64,000 bases of DNA from HXMU1420-13 sp965229525 (GCA_965229525.1 OZ245886.1:310001-374000), one strand, 5' to 3'. Positions 53,159-62,566 are shown, counted from the first letter of the stretch. A program made the numbers and translations. The notes: generated from the letters alone by a model not told the origin.

Positions 53159-54511
53159 CTATTCGTTTAAATTTAAAGTTTCAGTGATTCCGGGAATAAT
53201 CCCGTCAAACTCTTCCCCGATATACTTGCGAACCATATTTCCCTCAGCATCTACAAGTACGCGCGTAGGATAAAATTGAATATTAAAATCGTCGGTTATC
53301 TGTTGATTATCAAATGAAGGAGGATCTGCCAGAGCCCAAAATCGATCCCGTTCTTCGAAAAATCCTATGATCGTATTTACACTTTCATCAAATGGAATAG
53401 TAAAATACTGCAATCCCTGTGGTCCATAAATCTGGTAAATCACCGTACTCTCATCATATTGCTGCTGATAAAGCTGATTCGCCATTAACGTAAATTCAAG
53501 GATATAAGGATTTCCTTTAAGCGACTCGTTAGTTATGGTATCACCCTCTGAGGTTGTAAATTCAAAATCAGGTGCCGGCTGGCCCGGAGTTAACTCATAC
53601 AACTCGAAACGAACGTTCTTGTACCAGAATGAATAGTCCTCGTCGTCTTCAAATTTGCGTTCATATAGAGAAAGGAGTTCCTTGGCTTCATCCACGTACA
53701 GGCTGTCCAGGTGAAGTTTAATTTTAGCCTGTTCAAAAACGATTTCGACATCTTCCTCTTTTGCGAGACTTTGAACTGAATCGAGATAGGCGATTGTGGC
53801 ATCAAAGCCTTTAGTTTCTGCGATATACTGTTTTCCCAGAGTAACAGCCATTGCGTAGGCATAGTCTTCATCAAAAGAACTATTAATTTTCGAAATCATT
53901 TCTGGCTTATTCACTCCCTCTAACAAGGTAATTGCGTTTTCAAAGGCAAAATTAGCAGCAAATGTCCCTTTTTGGGATTCGTAAACTTCCCAGTATAAAT
54001 CAGCAAATTTCTTTAACTCGAATGGAATCTCTTCGATGGGCATTTGCCCCGCCTGAATGAAAAGATTGACACGATTGAAGTTATTATCTACTCGGTCGAA
54101 CAATTCCATTGCCCGATTTTCGCGTGAATCAATTTCCAGGGTTTGATTTAGACCAGGAAATTCGGCAGTAAAGGTGATTGTATCCTCATCTGCCAAAAGA
54201 AAGCGGAGTGAGGCCAAGCTTCTGCCATTTCTGATTAACTGAACCGGATAAGCGCCGGGGGTATCAAATGGAATCGCACCTTCGAGCAATCCCGTTGTAT
54301 CCGTTTCTCCGAAAAATAATGTATCAATTGGATCGCTAAGTGTTCGTCTATTATATACCAGAAACTGAAACCCTGAATAATCACCAGTATTATCTATGGA
54401 ATCTGCTACCGTAACCTGAGCAGAAAATTGAGTTTCAAGCATTTCAGGAGATTGAGAACATGAAATACCGATCAAGAATAGGAAAGCTATCAGATAGCCT
54501 ATTTTTTGCAT
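53159..54511 (-). CDS. Thioredoxin-fold (TlpA-like) lipoprotein lacking redox cysteines
   Basis: A 450-aa lipoprotein: LFLIGISC (Cys18). Residues about 30-120 form a DUF4369-like beta region, 130-300 are helical, and 308-445 is an AhpC/TlpA-type thioredoxin fold (GQPAPDFEFTTSEGDTITNESLKGNPYILEF). Where TlpA has WCxxC it has EFTLMANQLYQQ, and Cys18 is the only cysteine in the protein. The cis-proline region is kept (FYPTRVLVDAEGNMVRKYIG). It cannot do disulfide exchange by the usual mechanism and probably binds or holds a partner instead. It lies between gatB and tpiA with gaps of six and four bases. Confidence 0.85.
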   Translation of the reverse strand: MQKIGYLIAFLFLIGISCSQSPEMLETQFSAQVTVADSIDNTGDYSGFQFLVYNRRTLSDPIDTLFFGETDTTGLLEGAIPFDTPGAYPVQLIRNGRSLASLRFLLADEDTITFTAEFPGLNQTLEIDSRENRAMELFDRVDNNFNRVNLFIQAGQMPIEEIPFELKKFADLYWEVYESQKGTFAANFAFENAITLLEGVNKPEMISKINSSFDEDYAYAMAVTLGKQYIAETKGFDATIAYLDSVQSLAKEEDVEIVFEQAKIKLHLDSLYVDEAKELLSLYERKFEDDEDYSFWYKNVRFELYELTPGQPAPDFEFTTSEGDTITNESLKGNPYILEFTLMANQLYQQQYDESTVIYQIYGPQGLQYFTIPFDESVNTIIGFFEERDRFWALADPPSFDNQQITDDFNIQFYPTRVLVDAEGNMVRKYIGEEFDGIIPGITETLNLNE

Positions 54512-54517
54512 ACGGGT

Positions 54518-55966
54518 TTAACCTTCCAGTTTTTTTGTAACCATTTGGGTTACCATTTTTGGGTTTGCTTTCCCTTTAGAAGCTTTCATTGCCTGACCTA
54601 CAAAAAAGCCCATAAGCTGCTTCTTCCCCCCTCTAAAACGTTCTACTTCATCGGGATTATTCGCAATGATTTCATCCACTAGTTCTTCGAGAAATCCGGA
54701 ATCAGAAACCTGTAACAAGTTCATCTCCTTAGCCAAATCTTCAGCTGATTTGTCTTCTTCCAACATGGCGTTGAAGATTTGCTGCATGGCCGAAGAATTA
54801 ATCTTGTCTTCTTCTTTCAGCTTAATGAGTTCTCCAAGTCGAACCGGTGAGATTGAAAATTCTTGAATATTGATACTTTGCTCATTGAGAATTCGTAGAA
54901 CTTCACTCAACACTAGATTAGATGCTGCTTTTGCATTTCCGGCTGCATCCGCGGTTTCTTCGAAGAAATCGGCCAAATATCGGTCTTCCGTTAAGGTAAC
55001 TGCATCCACTTCACTCATTCCATAATCAGCCACAAAACGCTTTTGGCGAACATCCGCCAATTCAGGGAGTTCAGCTTTCACTTCCTCCAACATTTCAGTT
55101 GTAACGATAATTGGTGGTAAATCCGGCTCCGGGAAATAGCGATAATCATGCGCTTCTTCTTTAGAGCGCATTATTCGAGTCTGATTTTTTGATGTATCCC
55201 ACAAACGTGTTTGCTGTACAACCTCTCCACCACTTTCAATCAGTTCTATCTGGCGATAAATCTCGTACTCAATCGCTTTTTCCACATTTCGGAACGAGTT
55301 CATATTTTTGAGCTCAGTCCGAGTACCAAACTTCTCCCGTCCTCTTGGGCGTACAGAAACATTGGCATCACAACGAAGTGAACCCTCTTCCATGTTTCCA
55401 TCACACACTTCCAGATACTGAACAATTTGTTTGATCTTGGTAAGGTAAGCGTACGCCTCCTGAGGAGTTCTTAAATCAGGTTCAGAAACAATCTCGATCA
55501 AAGGAGTACCGGCACGATTTAGATCAACCAAAGTATTATATGGATCCTGATCATGGATAGACTTACCCGCGTCCTCTTCCATATGGATACGAGTAAGACC
55601 AATTCTTTTGTCGTACTCTTCCAGTTCTATATCTACAAATCCATCGTAGCAAATTGGAGTCTCGAACTGCGAAATCTGATAGCCTTTGGGTAAATCAGGA
55701 TAAAAGTAATTCTTTCGCGCAAAGATAGATTTCTCAGCAATTTTACATTGTGTAGCCAAACCCATTTTGATGATATATCTCACCAAATTTTCATTAACAA
55801 CGGGTAGCGTCCCCGGGTGACCAAGACAAAGTGGTGTAACCATAGTATTCGGTGCTTCCCCATAAATCGGAGCAACCGGTGCAAAAGCTTTGCTGTTGGT
55901 CAATAATTGGGCGTGGACTTCCAGCCCGATAACGGCTTCAAATCGTTCGTGAGCAATGGTACTCAT
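54518..55966 (-). CDS. gatB: Aspartyl/glutamyl-tRNA amidotransferase subunit B
   Basis: A 482-aa subunit of GatCAB, which converts mischarged Glu-tRNA-Gln and Asp-tRNA-Asn to the amide forms. The GatB/E signature is GLEVHAQLLTNSKAFAP near the start. Then come FYPDLPKGYQISQFETPIC, RIHMEEDAGKSIHD, VDLNRAGTPLIEIVSEPD and EEGSLRCDANVSVRPRG, and a C-terminal YqeY-like domain ending MKASKGKANPKMVTQMVTKKL. Length is usual. It is the first gene of the minus-strand cluster down to the luxC-like gene; gatA and gatC are not in the window. Confidence 0.96.
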   Translation of the reverse strand: MSTIAHERFEAVIGLEVHAQLLTNSKAFAPVAPIYGEAPNTMVTPLCLGHPGTLPVVNENLVRYIIKMGLATQCKIAEKSIFARKNYFYPDLPKGYQISQFETPICYDGFVDIELEEYDKRIGLTRIHMEEDAGKSIHDQDPYNTLVDLNRAGTPLIEIVSEPDLRTPQEAYAYLTKIKQIVQYLEVCDGNMEEGSLRCDANVSVRPRGREKFGTRTELKNMNSFRNVEKAIEYEIYRQIELIESGGEVVQQTRLWDTSKNQTRIMRSKEEAHDYRYFPEPDLPPIIVTTEMLEEVKAELPELADVRQKRFVADYGMSEVDAVTLTEDRYLADFFEETADAAGNAKAASNLVLSEVLRILNEQSINIQEFSISPVRLGELIKLKEEDKINSSAMQQIFNAMLEEDKSAEDLAKEMNLLQVSDSGFLEELVDEIIANNPDEVERFRGGKKQLMGFFVGQAMKASKGKANPKMVTQMVTKKLEG

Positions 55967-56099
55967 TCAGTAAAAAATATCTTCATCGATGAATTTTGAG
56001 TGAGGAAGATACTCAAGTTGGGAATGAGATATGAAGTTTAATGTGACTTTGATTTTTTGATTTCCTACGTTGTTCAGAACCAATTCTTTATATCTAAAA

Positions 56100-57902
56100 A
56101 TGAAATATCTTTCATTCCTTCTTTTTTTCAGCTCTACTTCAATATTTGGATATCAGACTCAGTTCACAGATTCATCTTTTACGATAAATAGTGTTGAAAT
56201 TATTGAACCAGCACAGGATTTGGCTGAAATATATTTCTCTGATCTAAACCAGGACGGTTTTATAGACATAATATTCAGAGATTACCGTTTCGGAGTATTC
56301 TTCGAAGATCAATTAATTAGAATACACTTTATTCCAGGTTCGGAGGATGGTTTTTTACTCAATGAAAAAAAAGTTTTAATTACCGACAATTTTATTGGTG
56401 CTTTCTTTATTGATGATTGGGACGGCGATGGTTTCCAAGATTTAATTACAGCAAAAAGTCGATTTTTAGAAGGTGGTGGTATGACAAACGATGTCATTGA
56501 AATCCTTTACATGGAAAAAACAGAGGTCAGAGATACCGTTTCATTCTTTGCTCCATATGAAATTTATAATGGTCAAGAAACCAATCCCAAAATCCTTCAT
56601 CACATTATTGATATGGATCAAGATGGAAAAAATGACATGGTTTTCTTGGGATTTTCACATGTTACTGTTGGGTGGAATAATGGTAGTGATATACCTGTAT
56701 TCGATGAAATAACTAATTTTGGTCAAAACACATACAACGCCGAATTTTTTGATTTCAATCAGGACGGGTATCCTGATTTCTTAAATGATGATCAATATCT
56801 TGATGAACCTGTTGTTCATATAAATAATAAAGACCGAACTTTTACACGAACTAAAGTTGGTTTACCAAAATCAAATCCTAATATACCTGAAAGTATGTAT
56901 TGGGAGTTCAACTCGTTTTGGTTTAATGACGATCCATATCCTGATTTAATCATTCAAAAACCCGATTCCAATTCAAATGGTGGCTTCTATGAAATTTATA
57001 TTTTTGATGACTCCACACAAACTTACCTTGCAACAGATACCGAATTCGCCGGAGATCAGCTAGGCCAACTCACGCCTATACATATTAATAATGATGGCTT
57101 TACTGATTTTATCCAAATAGATAAAAACACGGCAACATTTTGGTTAAATAATCAAAACCTTGACTTTTCTCCAATTGAATTAGAAACTGAATTGCCCCAT
57201 GAAATAGTATCAACTCCATTTTATCTAGATCAAGACAATGACGGTGATTTAGATATCCTTTTCACTATCCACAATTCGAAGTTTCTTTATCAGATTATCT
57301 CGGAAGAAAATATTCAAAATGCCACACCCTCTACCCCAACTGTAAATACCCCTTTTATATCTGATGACCTTGAGGTATCACTATCATGGATTCCAAGTAA
57401 TGATGACAACTCACTAAATGGTCATATTAAATACTTTATAAATATTCTTTCAGCTGAGGACAGTTTAGAATTTGAAACTCATTCTAATGAATTAGCGGTA
57501 AAGAACCTTCCTGTTGGTGATTACCAAATTTCCATTTATGCAATGGATGCACTATTGGCTAAGTCAGGGGGTTCTGAACCAGAGAATTTCTCAATCCAGA
57601 GAATATCAAATGAGAATAGGCAGGATCTACCTTTAAGCTTTATCCTCCATCAAAACTACCCGAATCCATTCAATCCGACTACGAATATTTGGTTTGCACT
57701 TCAAAGTGATAGCTATGTAACATTAACAGTCTATGATCAATTAGGCAGAGAAGTACAGGTTTTATTTGATGAGTATTTGTTAATGGGCAATCACGTTGCA
57801 ACCTTTAACGCAAATAATCTTTCCAGTGGCATATATTACTATACCATTGAAGCTGTAGATTTAAATCAGCGTGCAACTAAAAAAATGACTTTAATTAAAT
57901 AG
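56100..57902 (+). CDS. Secreted FG-GAP/VCBS-type repeat protein with T9SS sorting domain
   Basis: A 600-aa protein. I take ATG 56100 (MKYLSFLLFFSSTSIFGYQ) as start, giving a clean signal peptide; a TTG at 56070 would add ten residues. FG-GAP-like blades with calcium-type DxDxDG loops recur (SDLNQDGFIDIIFRD, DDWDGDGFQDLITA, IDMDQDGKNDMVFLG, DFNQDGYPDF, LDQDNDGDLDILFTI). A FnIII-like domain (ISDDLEVSLSWIPSNDDNS) is followed by the T9SS domain starting NYPNPFNPTTNIWF and ending TKKMTLIK. It is probably a secreted or surface binding protein. It is divergent from gatB. Confidence 0.88.
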   Translation: MKYLSFLLFFSSTSIFGYQTQFTDSSFTINSVEIIEPAQDLAEIYFSDLNQDGFIDIIFRDYRFGVFFEDQLIRIHFIPGSEDGFLLNEKKVLITDNFIGAFFIDDWDGDGFQDLITAKSRFLEGGGMTNDVIEILYMEKTEVRDTVSFFAPYEIYNGQETNPKILHHIIDMDQDGKNDMVFLGFSHVTVGWNNGSDIPVFDEITNFGQNTYNAEFFDFNQDGYPDFLNDDQYLDEPVVHINNKDRTFTRTKVGLPKSNPNIPESMYWEFNSFWFNDDPYPDLIIQKPDSNSNGGFYEIYIFDDSTQTYLATDTEFAGDQLGQLTPIHINNDGFTDFIQIDKNTATFWLNNQNLDFSPIELETELPHEIVSTPFYLDQDNDGDLDILFTIHNSKFLYQIISEENIQNATPSTPTVNTPFISDDLEVSLSWIPSNDDNSLNGHIKYFINILSAEDSLEFETHSNELAVKNLPVGDYQISIYAMDALLAKSGGSEPENFSIQRISNENRQDLPLSFILHQNYPNPFNPTTNIWFALQSDSYVTLTVYDQLGREVQVLFDEYLLMGNHVATFNANNLSSGIYYYTIEAVDLNQRATKKMTLIK

Positions 57903-57907
57903 ACACG

Positions 57908-57972
57908 TTGCGAGGAAGTCGGCGAAGCACAACCGCGGCAATCTCATCTGGATTGTTTCGCTTCATTCGCAA
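57908..57972. repeat. REP-like element, TTGCGAGG/GCAATC family, copy 2
   Basis: Outer arms TTGCGA (57908-57913) and TCGCAA (57967-57972) enclose CCGCGGCAATCTCA and GGATTGTTTCG. It matches the element at 10577-10672 in the opposite orientation, including the CGCGGCAATC core. It fills the gap between the FG-GAP gene and the rhodanese gene. Confidence 0.75.
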
Positions 57973-57996
57973 TACTCATAACTCAAAGCTATAACC

Positions 57997-58434
57997 ATGA
58001 AAAAACTATCCCTTTTCACCTTTTCCCTTTTACTACTCACTTTTACCATTAATTGTAACTCCCCGGAACAAGCGGAGGCTACGACAGACAACACAGAGAC
58101 TGAAGCAGTGACCTCTTATAACGACATGACTCAGGATGAATTCAAAGCCTGGGAAGCTGAACTTCCGGAAGATGTGGTAATTCTGGATGTACGTACCGAC
58201 GAAGAAGTAGCTGAAGGTATGATTGAAGGAGCAATCCAAATCGATTACCGAGGCGAAAACTTCCGTGATGAAGTAGCCAAACTGGACACTTCAAAAACAT
58301 ATGTTGTTTACTGCCGAAGTGGTGGTCGTTCTTCTGCTGCCTCTGAAATGATGAGTGAAGAACTTGGTTTCGATAATGTGAACAACCTACTCGGTGGATA
58401 TTCAGAATATTCATCTGCGGAATCTGACAATTAA
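57997..58434 (+). CDS. Rhodanese-domain lipoprotein
   Basis: A 145-aa lipoprotein; the signal peptide ends LTFTINC (Cys20). A single rhodanese domain follows, with EDVVILDVRTDEEVAEGMIEGAIQIDYR and the active-site loop YVVYCRSGGRSS carrying the catalytic cysteine (Cys111). It would carry sulfane sulfur or another oxidised group at the periplasmic face. The mature N-terminus is a short acidic/Thr-rich linker. It is single-gene; no sulfur-transfer partner lies next to it. Confidence 0.92.
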   Translation: MKKLSLFTFSLLLLTFTINCNSPEQAEATTDNTETEAVTSYNDMTQDEFKAWEAELPEDVVILDVRTDEEVAEGMIEGAIQIDYRGENFRDEVAKLDTSKTYVVYCRSGGRSSAASEMMSEELGFDNVNNLLGGYSEYSSAESDN

Positions 58435-58453
58435 GTTAATTTATATGCTCACA

Positions 58454-58488
58454 ACACAAGGTGTTTGGTATGCAATAACACCTTGTGT
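58454..58488. repeat. Perfect 12-bp inverted repeat after the rhodanese gene
   Basis: ACACAAGGTGTT (58454-58465) and its exact reverse complement (58477-58488) with an 11-base loop. The sequence after it (AACCGCTTTTCC) is only weakly T-rich, so it may be a poor terminator or an operator. I see nothing else in the gap to pckA. Confidence 0.6.
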
Positions 58489-58775
58489 AACCGCTTTTCC
58501 AATTCATATAGCAGGATTTTAATTCTAGCACAACTACCAGATCATTCGAAATCTTTTCTAAAAGTCAAGCAAAATTGATTGCTTTCACAAATTCAAAAAA
58601 TCTCTACTTTTTCAAAAAAGTTTAACGCATTTATATATTTTTTACTAAATAATTAAAGTGATTTTCGCTTGTTATAAAATAGCTTTAACCAGCTCCTTTC
58701 ATTATGAATGGGGTTCTATGCGGTGCATATATCCGTATCTTTTTTGAACCTTAGAAACCAATACATACTGGAGTA

Positions 58776-60386
58776 ATGAAAGCGGATTATAACGTTCATC
58801 CCAAGAGCCATGTAGGACTCGATTATCTGGGACTGGAAAATAATATAGAGGTATACTGGAATTTAACGCCTGCTGAATTATACGAACATGCAATCCTTCA
58901 CGGTGAAGCTATTCTAACCAAAGACCATGCATTGTTAGTACACACAGGAAAATTTACGGGACGTTCACCTAACGATAAATTTGTTGTTGAACAACCAGAT
59001 ATTATGCACGAGATCGATTGGGGGCCAATCAATCAGCCGACTACCGAGGCAGTTTTTGAGAACTTATTCACCAAGGTTCAAAATTATCTGGGTGACAAGC
59101 GACTTTTTGTAAAAGATGTTTTCTGTGGTGCTGATGAAGAAAATAGACTAAAAGTTCGGGTAGTATCTGAGGTGGCTTATCACGCACTATTTACAGATAA
59201 CATGTTTATAAATCCCACAGATGAAGAATTAGCTGAGCATGTTCCTGAATTTACTGTAATGGCAGCACCGTTCTTTAACGCAGATCCAGCAGTGGATGGT
59301 ACCAGAACAAGTACCTTTATTTTGGTAAACATGGCAAAGAAAATCATCCTGGTTGGTGGAACCATGTACTCTGGCGAAGTAAAGAAAGGTATTTTTTCAA
59401 TCATGAATTACCTGCTTCCTAAACGAGGGGTAATGCCCATGCACTGCTCTGCCAATCACGATGAAAATGGCAAAACAGCTATTTTCTTTGGCCTTTCGGG
59501 AACAGGGAAAACTACGCTTTCTGCGGATCCTGATAAAACTCTTATCGGTGATGACGAACACGGTTGGAGCAACGAGGGAATCTTCAATTTTGAAGGTGGT
59601 TGTTATGCTAAAACCATCAATCTAACCGAAGAAAATGAACCCTTGATTTACGCTACTACCAAAATGCCCGGTACTATTTTGGAAAACGTAATCCTGGATA
59701 AAAATCGTGAGCCGGATTTTGAAGATGTGAGCTTAACCCAAAATACTCGTTGTTCATATCCGCTAAAATTCATTCCGAATGCTAGTGCAACCGGAAAAGG
59801 GAATCATCCCGAAAACATCATTTTCTTAACTTGTGATGCTTTTGGTGTACTACCTCCAATCAGCCGATTAACCCCTGAACAGGCTATGTATCACTTTATT
59901 AGTGGATATACCGCGAAAGTAGCAGGAACTGAGCGGGGTGTTACAGAACCACAAGCTACCTTCTCAGCTTGTTTTGGTTCTCCGTTCATGCCGTTACATC
60001 CATCTGTATACGCAGAATTATTGGCCGATAAAATTCGTAAACACGATTCAAAAGTTTGGTTAGTGAATACCGGTTGGACAGGTGGCCCATCTGGCATTGG
60101 TGAACGGATGAAACTCACATTCACTCGAAAAATGCTTTCTGAAGCAATTGATGGTGGACTTGAAAACGTGGAATACGTTAAAGATCCAATTTTTGGTTTC
60201 GATGTACCCATTCAGGTTAAAGGCGTTCCATCAAAATTACTTATTCCACGATACACCTGGAGTGATGCGGTTGAATACGACAAAAAAGCCCAGGAATTAG
60301 CGGGAATGTTTATTAACAACTTCAAGCAATTTGAAGACAAGTGTAGCCCGGAAATTAACGCTGCTGCGCCTCGACTATTCAAATAA
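58776..60386 (+). CDS. pckA: Phosphoenolpyruvate carboxykinase (ATP)
   Basis: A 536-aa enzyme converting oxaloacetate and ATP to PEP and CO2, the entry to gluconeogenesis. ATP-type motifs: HTGKFTGRSPNDKFVV near 56-71, the P-loop FFGLSGTGKTTLSADP (Gly239-Thr247) and the metal-site segment LIGDDEHGW (257-265), with the conserved RCSYPLKFIPNA. Length matches E. coli PckA (540 aa). It has its own long leader and is ended by a strong terminator before a GTP-type carboxykinase, with which it is not homologous at readable sequence level. Confidence 0.97.
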   Translation: MKADYNVHPKSHVGLDYLGLENNIEVYWNLTPAELYEHAILHGEAILTKDHALLVHTGKFTGRSPNDKFVVEQPDIMHEIDWGPINQPTTEAVFENLFTKVQNYLGDKRLFVKDVFCGADEENRLKVRVVSEVAYHALFTDNMFINPTDEELAEHVPEFTVMAAPFFNADPAVDGTRTSTFILVNMAKKIILVGGTMYSGEVKKGIFSIMNYLLPKRGVMPMHCSANHDENGKTAIFFGLSGTGKTTLSADPDKTLIGDDEHGWSNEGIFNFEGGCYAKTINLTEENEPLIYATTKMPGTILENVILDKNREPDFEDVSLTQNTRCSYPLKFIPNASATGKGNHPENIIFLTCDAFGVLPPISRLTPEQAMYHFISGYTAKVAGTERGVTEPQATFSACFGSPFMPLHPSVYAELLADKIRKHDSKVWLVNTGWTGGPSGIGERMKLTFTRKMLSEAIDGGLENVEYVKDPIFGFDVPIQVKGVPSKLLIPRYTWSDAVEYDKKAQELAGMFINNFKQFEDKCSPEINAAAPRLFK

Positions 60387-60410
60387 ATTACTCGCTTTAT
60401 CAAAACTATT

Positions 60411-60446
60411 AGCCATCAGCAGGTACACTGTTGATGGCTTTTTTTA
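60411..60446 (+). terminator. Terminator of pckA
   Basis: AGCCATCAGCAG (60411-60422) pairs with CTGTTGATGGCT (60428-60439), a 12-bp stem with one G-T pair and a five-base loop, followed by a T-run. It separates pckA from pckG, so the two are probably transcribed separately. Confidence 0.95.
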
Positions 60447-60590
60447 TTACCAAGAGGATTGTTTTCTAGCTTCATCGAATAAAAAAAATTCTTTTCGGAG
60501 CCTATTTCATAAAGTCTTCACGATTCATGCCCATCTTCATACTTGTAATAACAAGTGCATATTAAACCATAATCACAAACAGTTACAATT

Positions 60591-62444
60591 ATGCTTACTC
60601 TCGATAAAATAGAGGCTCCAACCAAAAATGAACACCTTCTGAATTGGGTGAAAGAAACCGCAGAATTGACCAAACCTGATGAAATTGTTTGGTGTGATGG
60701 GTCTCAGGAAGAATATGACAGACTTTGCCAATTAATGGTAGATGCAGGAACATTTACTAGATTAAATCCTGAGTTACGACCAAATAGCTATTTAGCTTTT
60801 TCGGATCCTTCAGATGTAGCACGTGTAGAGGATCGTACGTATATCAACAGTTTAAGAAAATCTGATGCTGGCCCAACTAACAACTGGGAAGACCCAAAAG
60901 TGATGAAACAAACACTTAATGGTCTTTTTGACGGTTGTATGAAAGGCCGTACCATGTATGTAATTCCATTCAGTATGGGACCAATTGGATCTCCAATCGC
61001 TGAAATCGGTATTGAAATATCTGACTCTGCTTATGTAGCTGTGAATATGAGAATCATGACCAGAATGGGGCAGCAGGTACTAGATACACTTGGAGATGGC
61101 GACTTTGTTAAGTGTTTACATTCCGTAGGTGCACCACTTGAACCAGGCGATGTTGATGTATCATGGCCATGTAATCCAGATACTAAATATATCTGCCATT
61201 TTCCGGAAGAAAACAGCATTATTTCTTATGGATCAGGTTACGGCGGTAACGCTCTTTTAGGTAAGAAGTGCTTCGCACTTCGCATTGCTTCAACCATGGC
61301 AAGAGACGAAGGATGGTTAGCAGAACACATGTTAATTCTTGGTGTAGAATCACCTAAGAAAGAAACTACCTATGTCGCTGCTGCTTTCCCAAGTGCTTGT
61401 GGTAAAACTAACTTTGCTATGATGATTCCTCCAGAAGGTATCGACGGCTGGAAAGTTTCTACTATTGGTGACGACATTGCCTGGATCAAAAAAGATGCCG
61501 AAGGCAATTTAAATGCCATCAATCCAGAAGCCGGTTATTTTGGTGTAGCTCCTGGTACTAACTACGATACAAATCCAAATGCTATGGAAAGTATCGCAAC
61601 TGATTCTATCTTTACTAACGTTGGGCTAACTCCTGATGGCGATGTATGGTGGGAAGGTATCGGCCATGACTGCCCTGAAGGAACCATCAACTGGCACGGT
61701 AAAGTACATGATCCAGAATCAGGTGAAAAAGTAGCGCATCCAAACGCTCGCTTTACAGCTCCTGCAGCTAACTGTCCATCCATCGATCCTAAGTGGGAAG
61801 ATCCTGCTGGTGTACCTATCAAAGCTTTCATCTTTGGTGGTCGTAGAAGTACAACTGTACCGTTAGTATACCAAACCTTTAACTGGAACTTTGGTGTATA
61901 CGCAGCTGCAACCATGGGATCTGAAATGACAGCTGCTGCATTCGGTAATATCGGTGCTGTACGTCGTGATCCATTTGCAATGCTTCCATTTGCCGGATAC
62001 CACATGGGTGATTACTTCAATCACTGGCTACAAATGGGCCGTGATCTACCTAATGCACCACGTATTTTTGCTGTAAACTGGTTCAGAAAAGATGAAGATG
62101 GAAACTTCATTTGGCCGGGATTCGGACAAAACATGCGTGTTCTAAAGTGGATTGTTGAAAGAGTTCATGGTGATTCATTTGCAGTTGAAAGTCCTCTTGG
62201 CTGGATGCCACAGTACAAAGATATGGACTGGTCTGGATTGGAAGACTTCACGGAAGAAGATTTCAATGCATTGATGACCGTTGATCGTGAAGCCTGGAAA
62301 CAAGAACTATTAAGCCACGAAGAATTATTCAGCAAGCTATACGATAAGCTTCCAAAAGAATTCTTCTTCATGCGTGAATTATTGCTCTCAGGTCTATGGA
62401 GATCTCCAGAGCAGTGGAAACTTGCCGCTGAGCGACCTCACTAG
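60591..62444 (+). CDS. pckG: Phosphoenolpyruvate carboxykinase (GTP)
   Basis: A 617-aa GTP-type PEP carboxykinase with the same reaction as its neighbour but using GTP. The P-loop with the hyper-reactive cysteine is AAAFPSACGKTNFAMM (Cys270). Other family motifs are GRTMYVIPFSMGPIGSP, TIGDDIAWIKKDAEGNLNAINPEAGYFGVAPGTN, FIFGGRRSTTVPLVYQTFNW and FGQNMRVLKWIVER. Length is normal (about 600-620). No Shine-Dalgarno is clear before the ATG. It follows the pckA terminator by about 145 nt and is itself followed by a shared terminator. Confidence 0.97.
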   Translation: MLTLDKIEAPTKNEHLLNWVKETAELTKPDEIVWCDGSQEEYDRLCQLMVDAGTFTRLNPELRPNSYLAFSDPSDVARVEDRTYINSLRKSDAGPTNNWEDPKVMKQTLNGLFDGCMKGRTMYVIPFSMGPIGSPIAEIGIEISDSAYVAVNMRIMTRMGQQVLDTLGDGDFVKCLHSVGAPLEPGDVDVSWPCNPDTKYICHFPEENSIISYGSGYGGNALLGKKCFALRIASTMARDEGWLAEHMLILGVESPKKETTYVAAAFPSACGKTNFAMMIPPEGIDGWKVSTIGDDIAWIKKDAEGNLNAINPEAGYFGVAPGTNYDTNPNAMESIATDSIFTNVGLTPDGDVWWEGIGHDCPEGTINWHGKVHDPESGEKVAHPNARFTAPAANCPSIDPKWEDPAGVPIKAFIFGGRRSTTVPLVYQTFNWNFGVYAAATMGSEMTAAAFGNIGAVRRDPFAMLPFAGYHMGDYFNHWLQMGRDLPNAPRIFAVNWFRKDEDGNFIWPGFGQNMRVLKWIVERVHGDSFAVESPLGWMPQYKDMDWSGLEDFTEEDFNALMTVDREAWKQELLSHEELFSKLYDKLPKEFFFMRELLLSGLWRSPEQWKLAAERPH

Positions 62445-62527
62445 ATGGGTCGCTCTAACGCAAAACTCTTTTCCCAAGAGTGTTGTGGAGTGATAACTAA
62501 CCCAAATCTAGTTATTTAGTGATGAGA

Positions 62528-62566
62528 AAAGCCCGTTGAGCGACATCAGCGGGCTTTATTTTTTTA
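62528..62566. terminator. Bidirectional terminator between pckG and prfA
   Basis: AAAGCCCGTTGA (62528-62539) pairs with TCAGCGGGCTTT (62546-62557) with one G-T pair and a six-base loop. A strong T-run follows on the plus strand, and TTTTCTC follows on the minus strand. It can serve both convergent genes. Confidence 0.9.

Noticed and set aside
53590..53874. Second minus-strand frame of 94 codons inside the thioredoxin-fold lipoprotein gene
   Set aside because: It lies wholly within the longer frame, which has a clean lipobox, tight spacing to both neighbours and a recognisable fold.
61562..62005. Minus-strand frame of about 147 codons inside pckG
   Set aside because: Opposite a strongly conserved enzyme; composition is that of an antisense shadow and it has no family signal.
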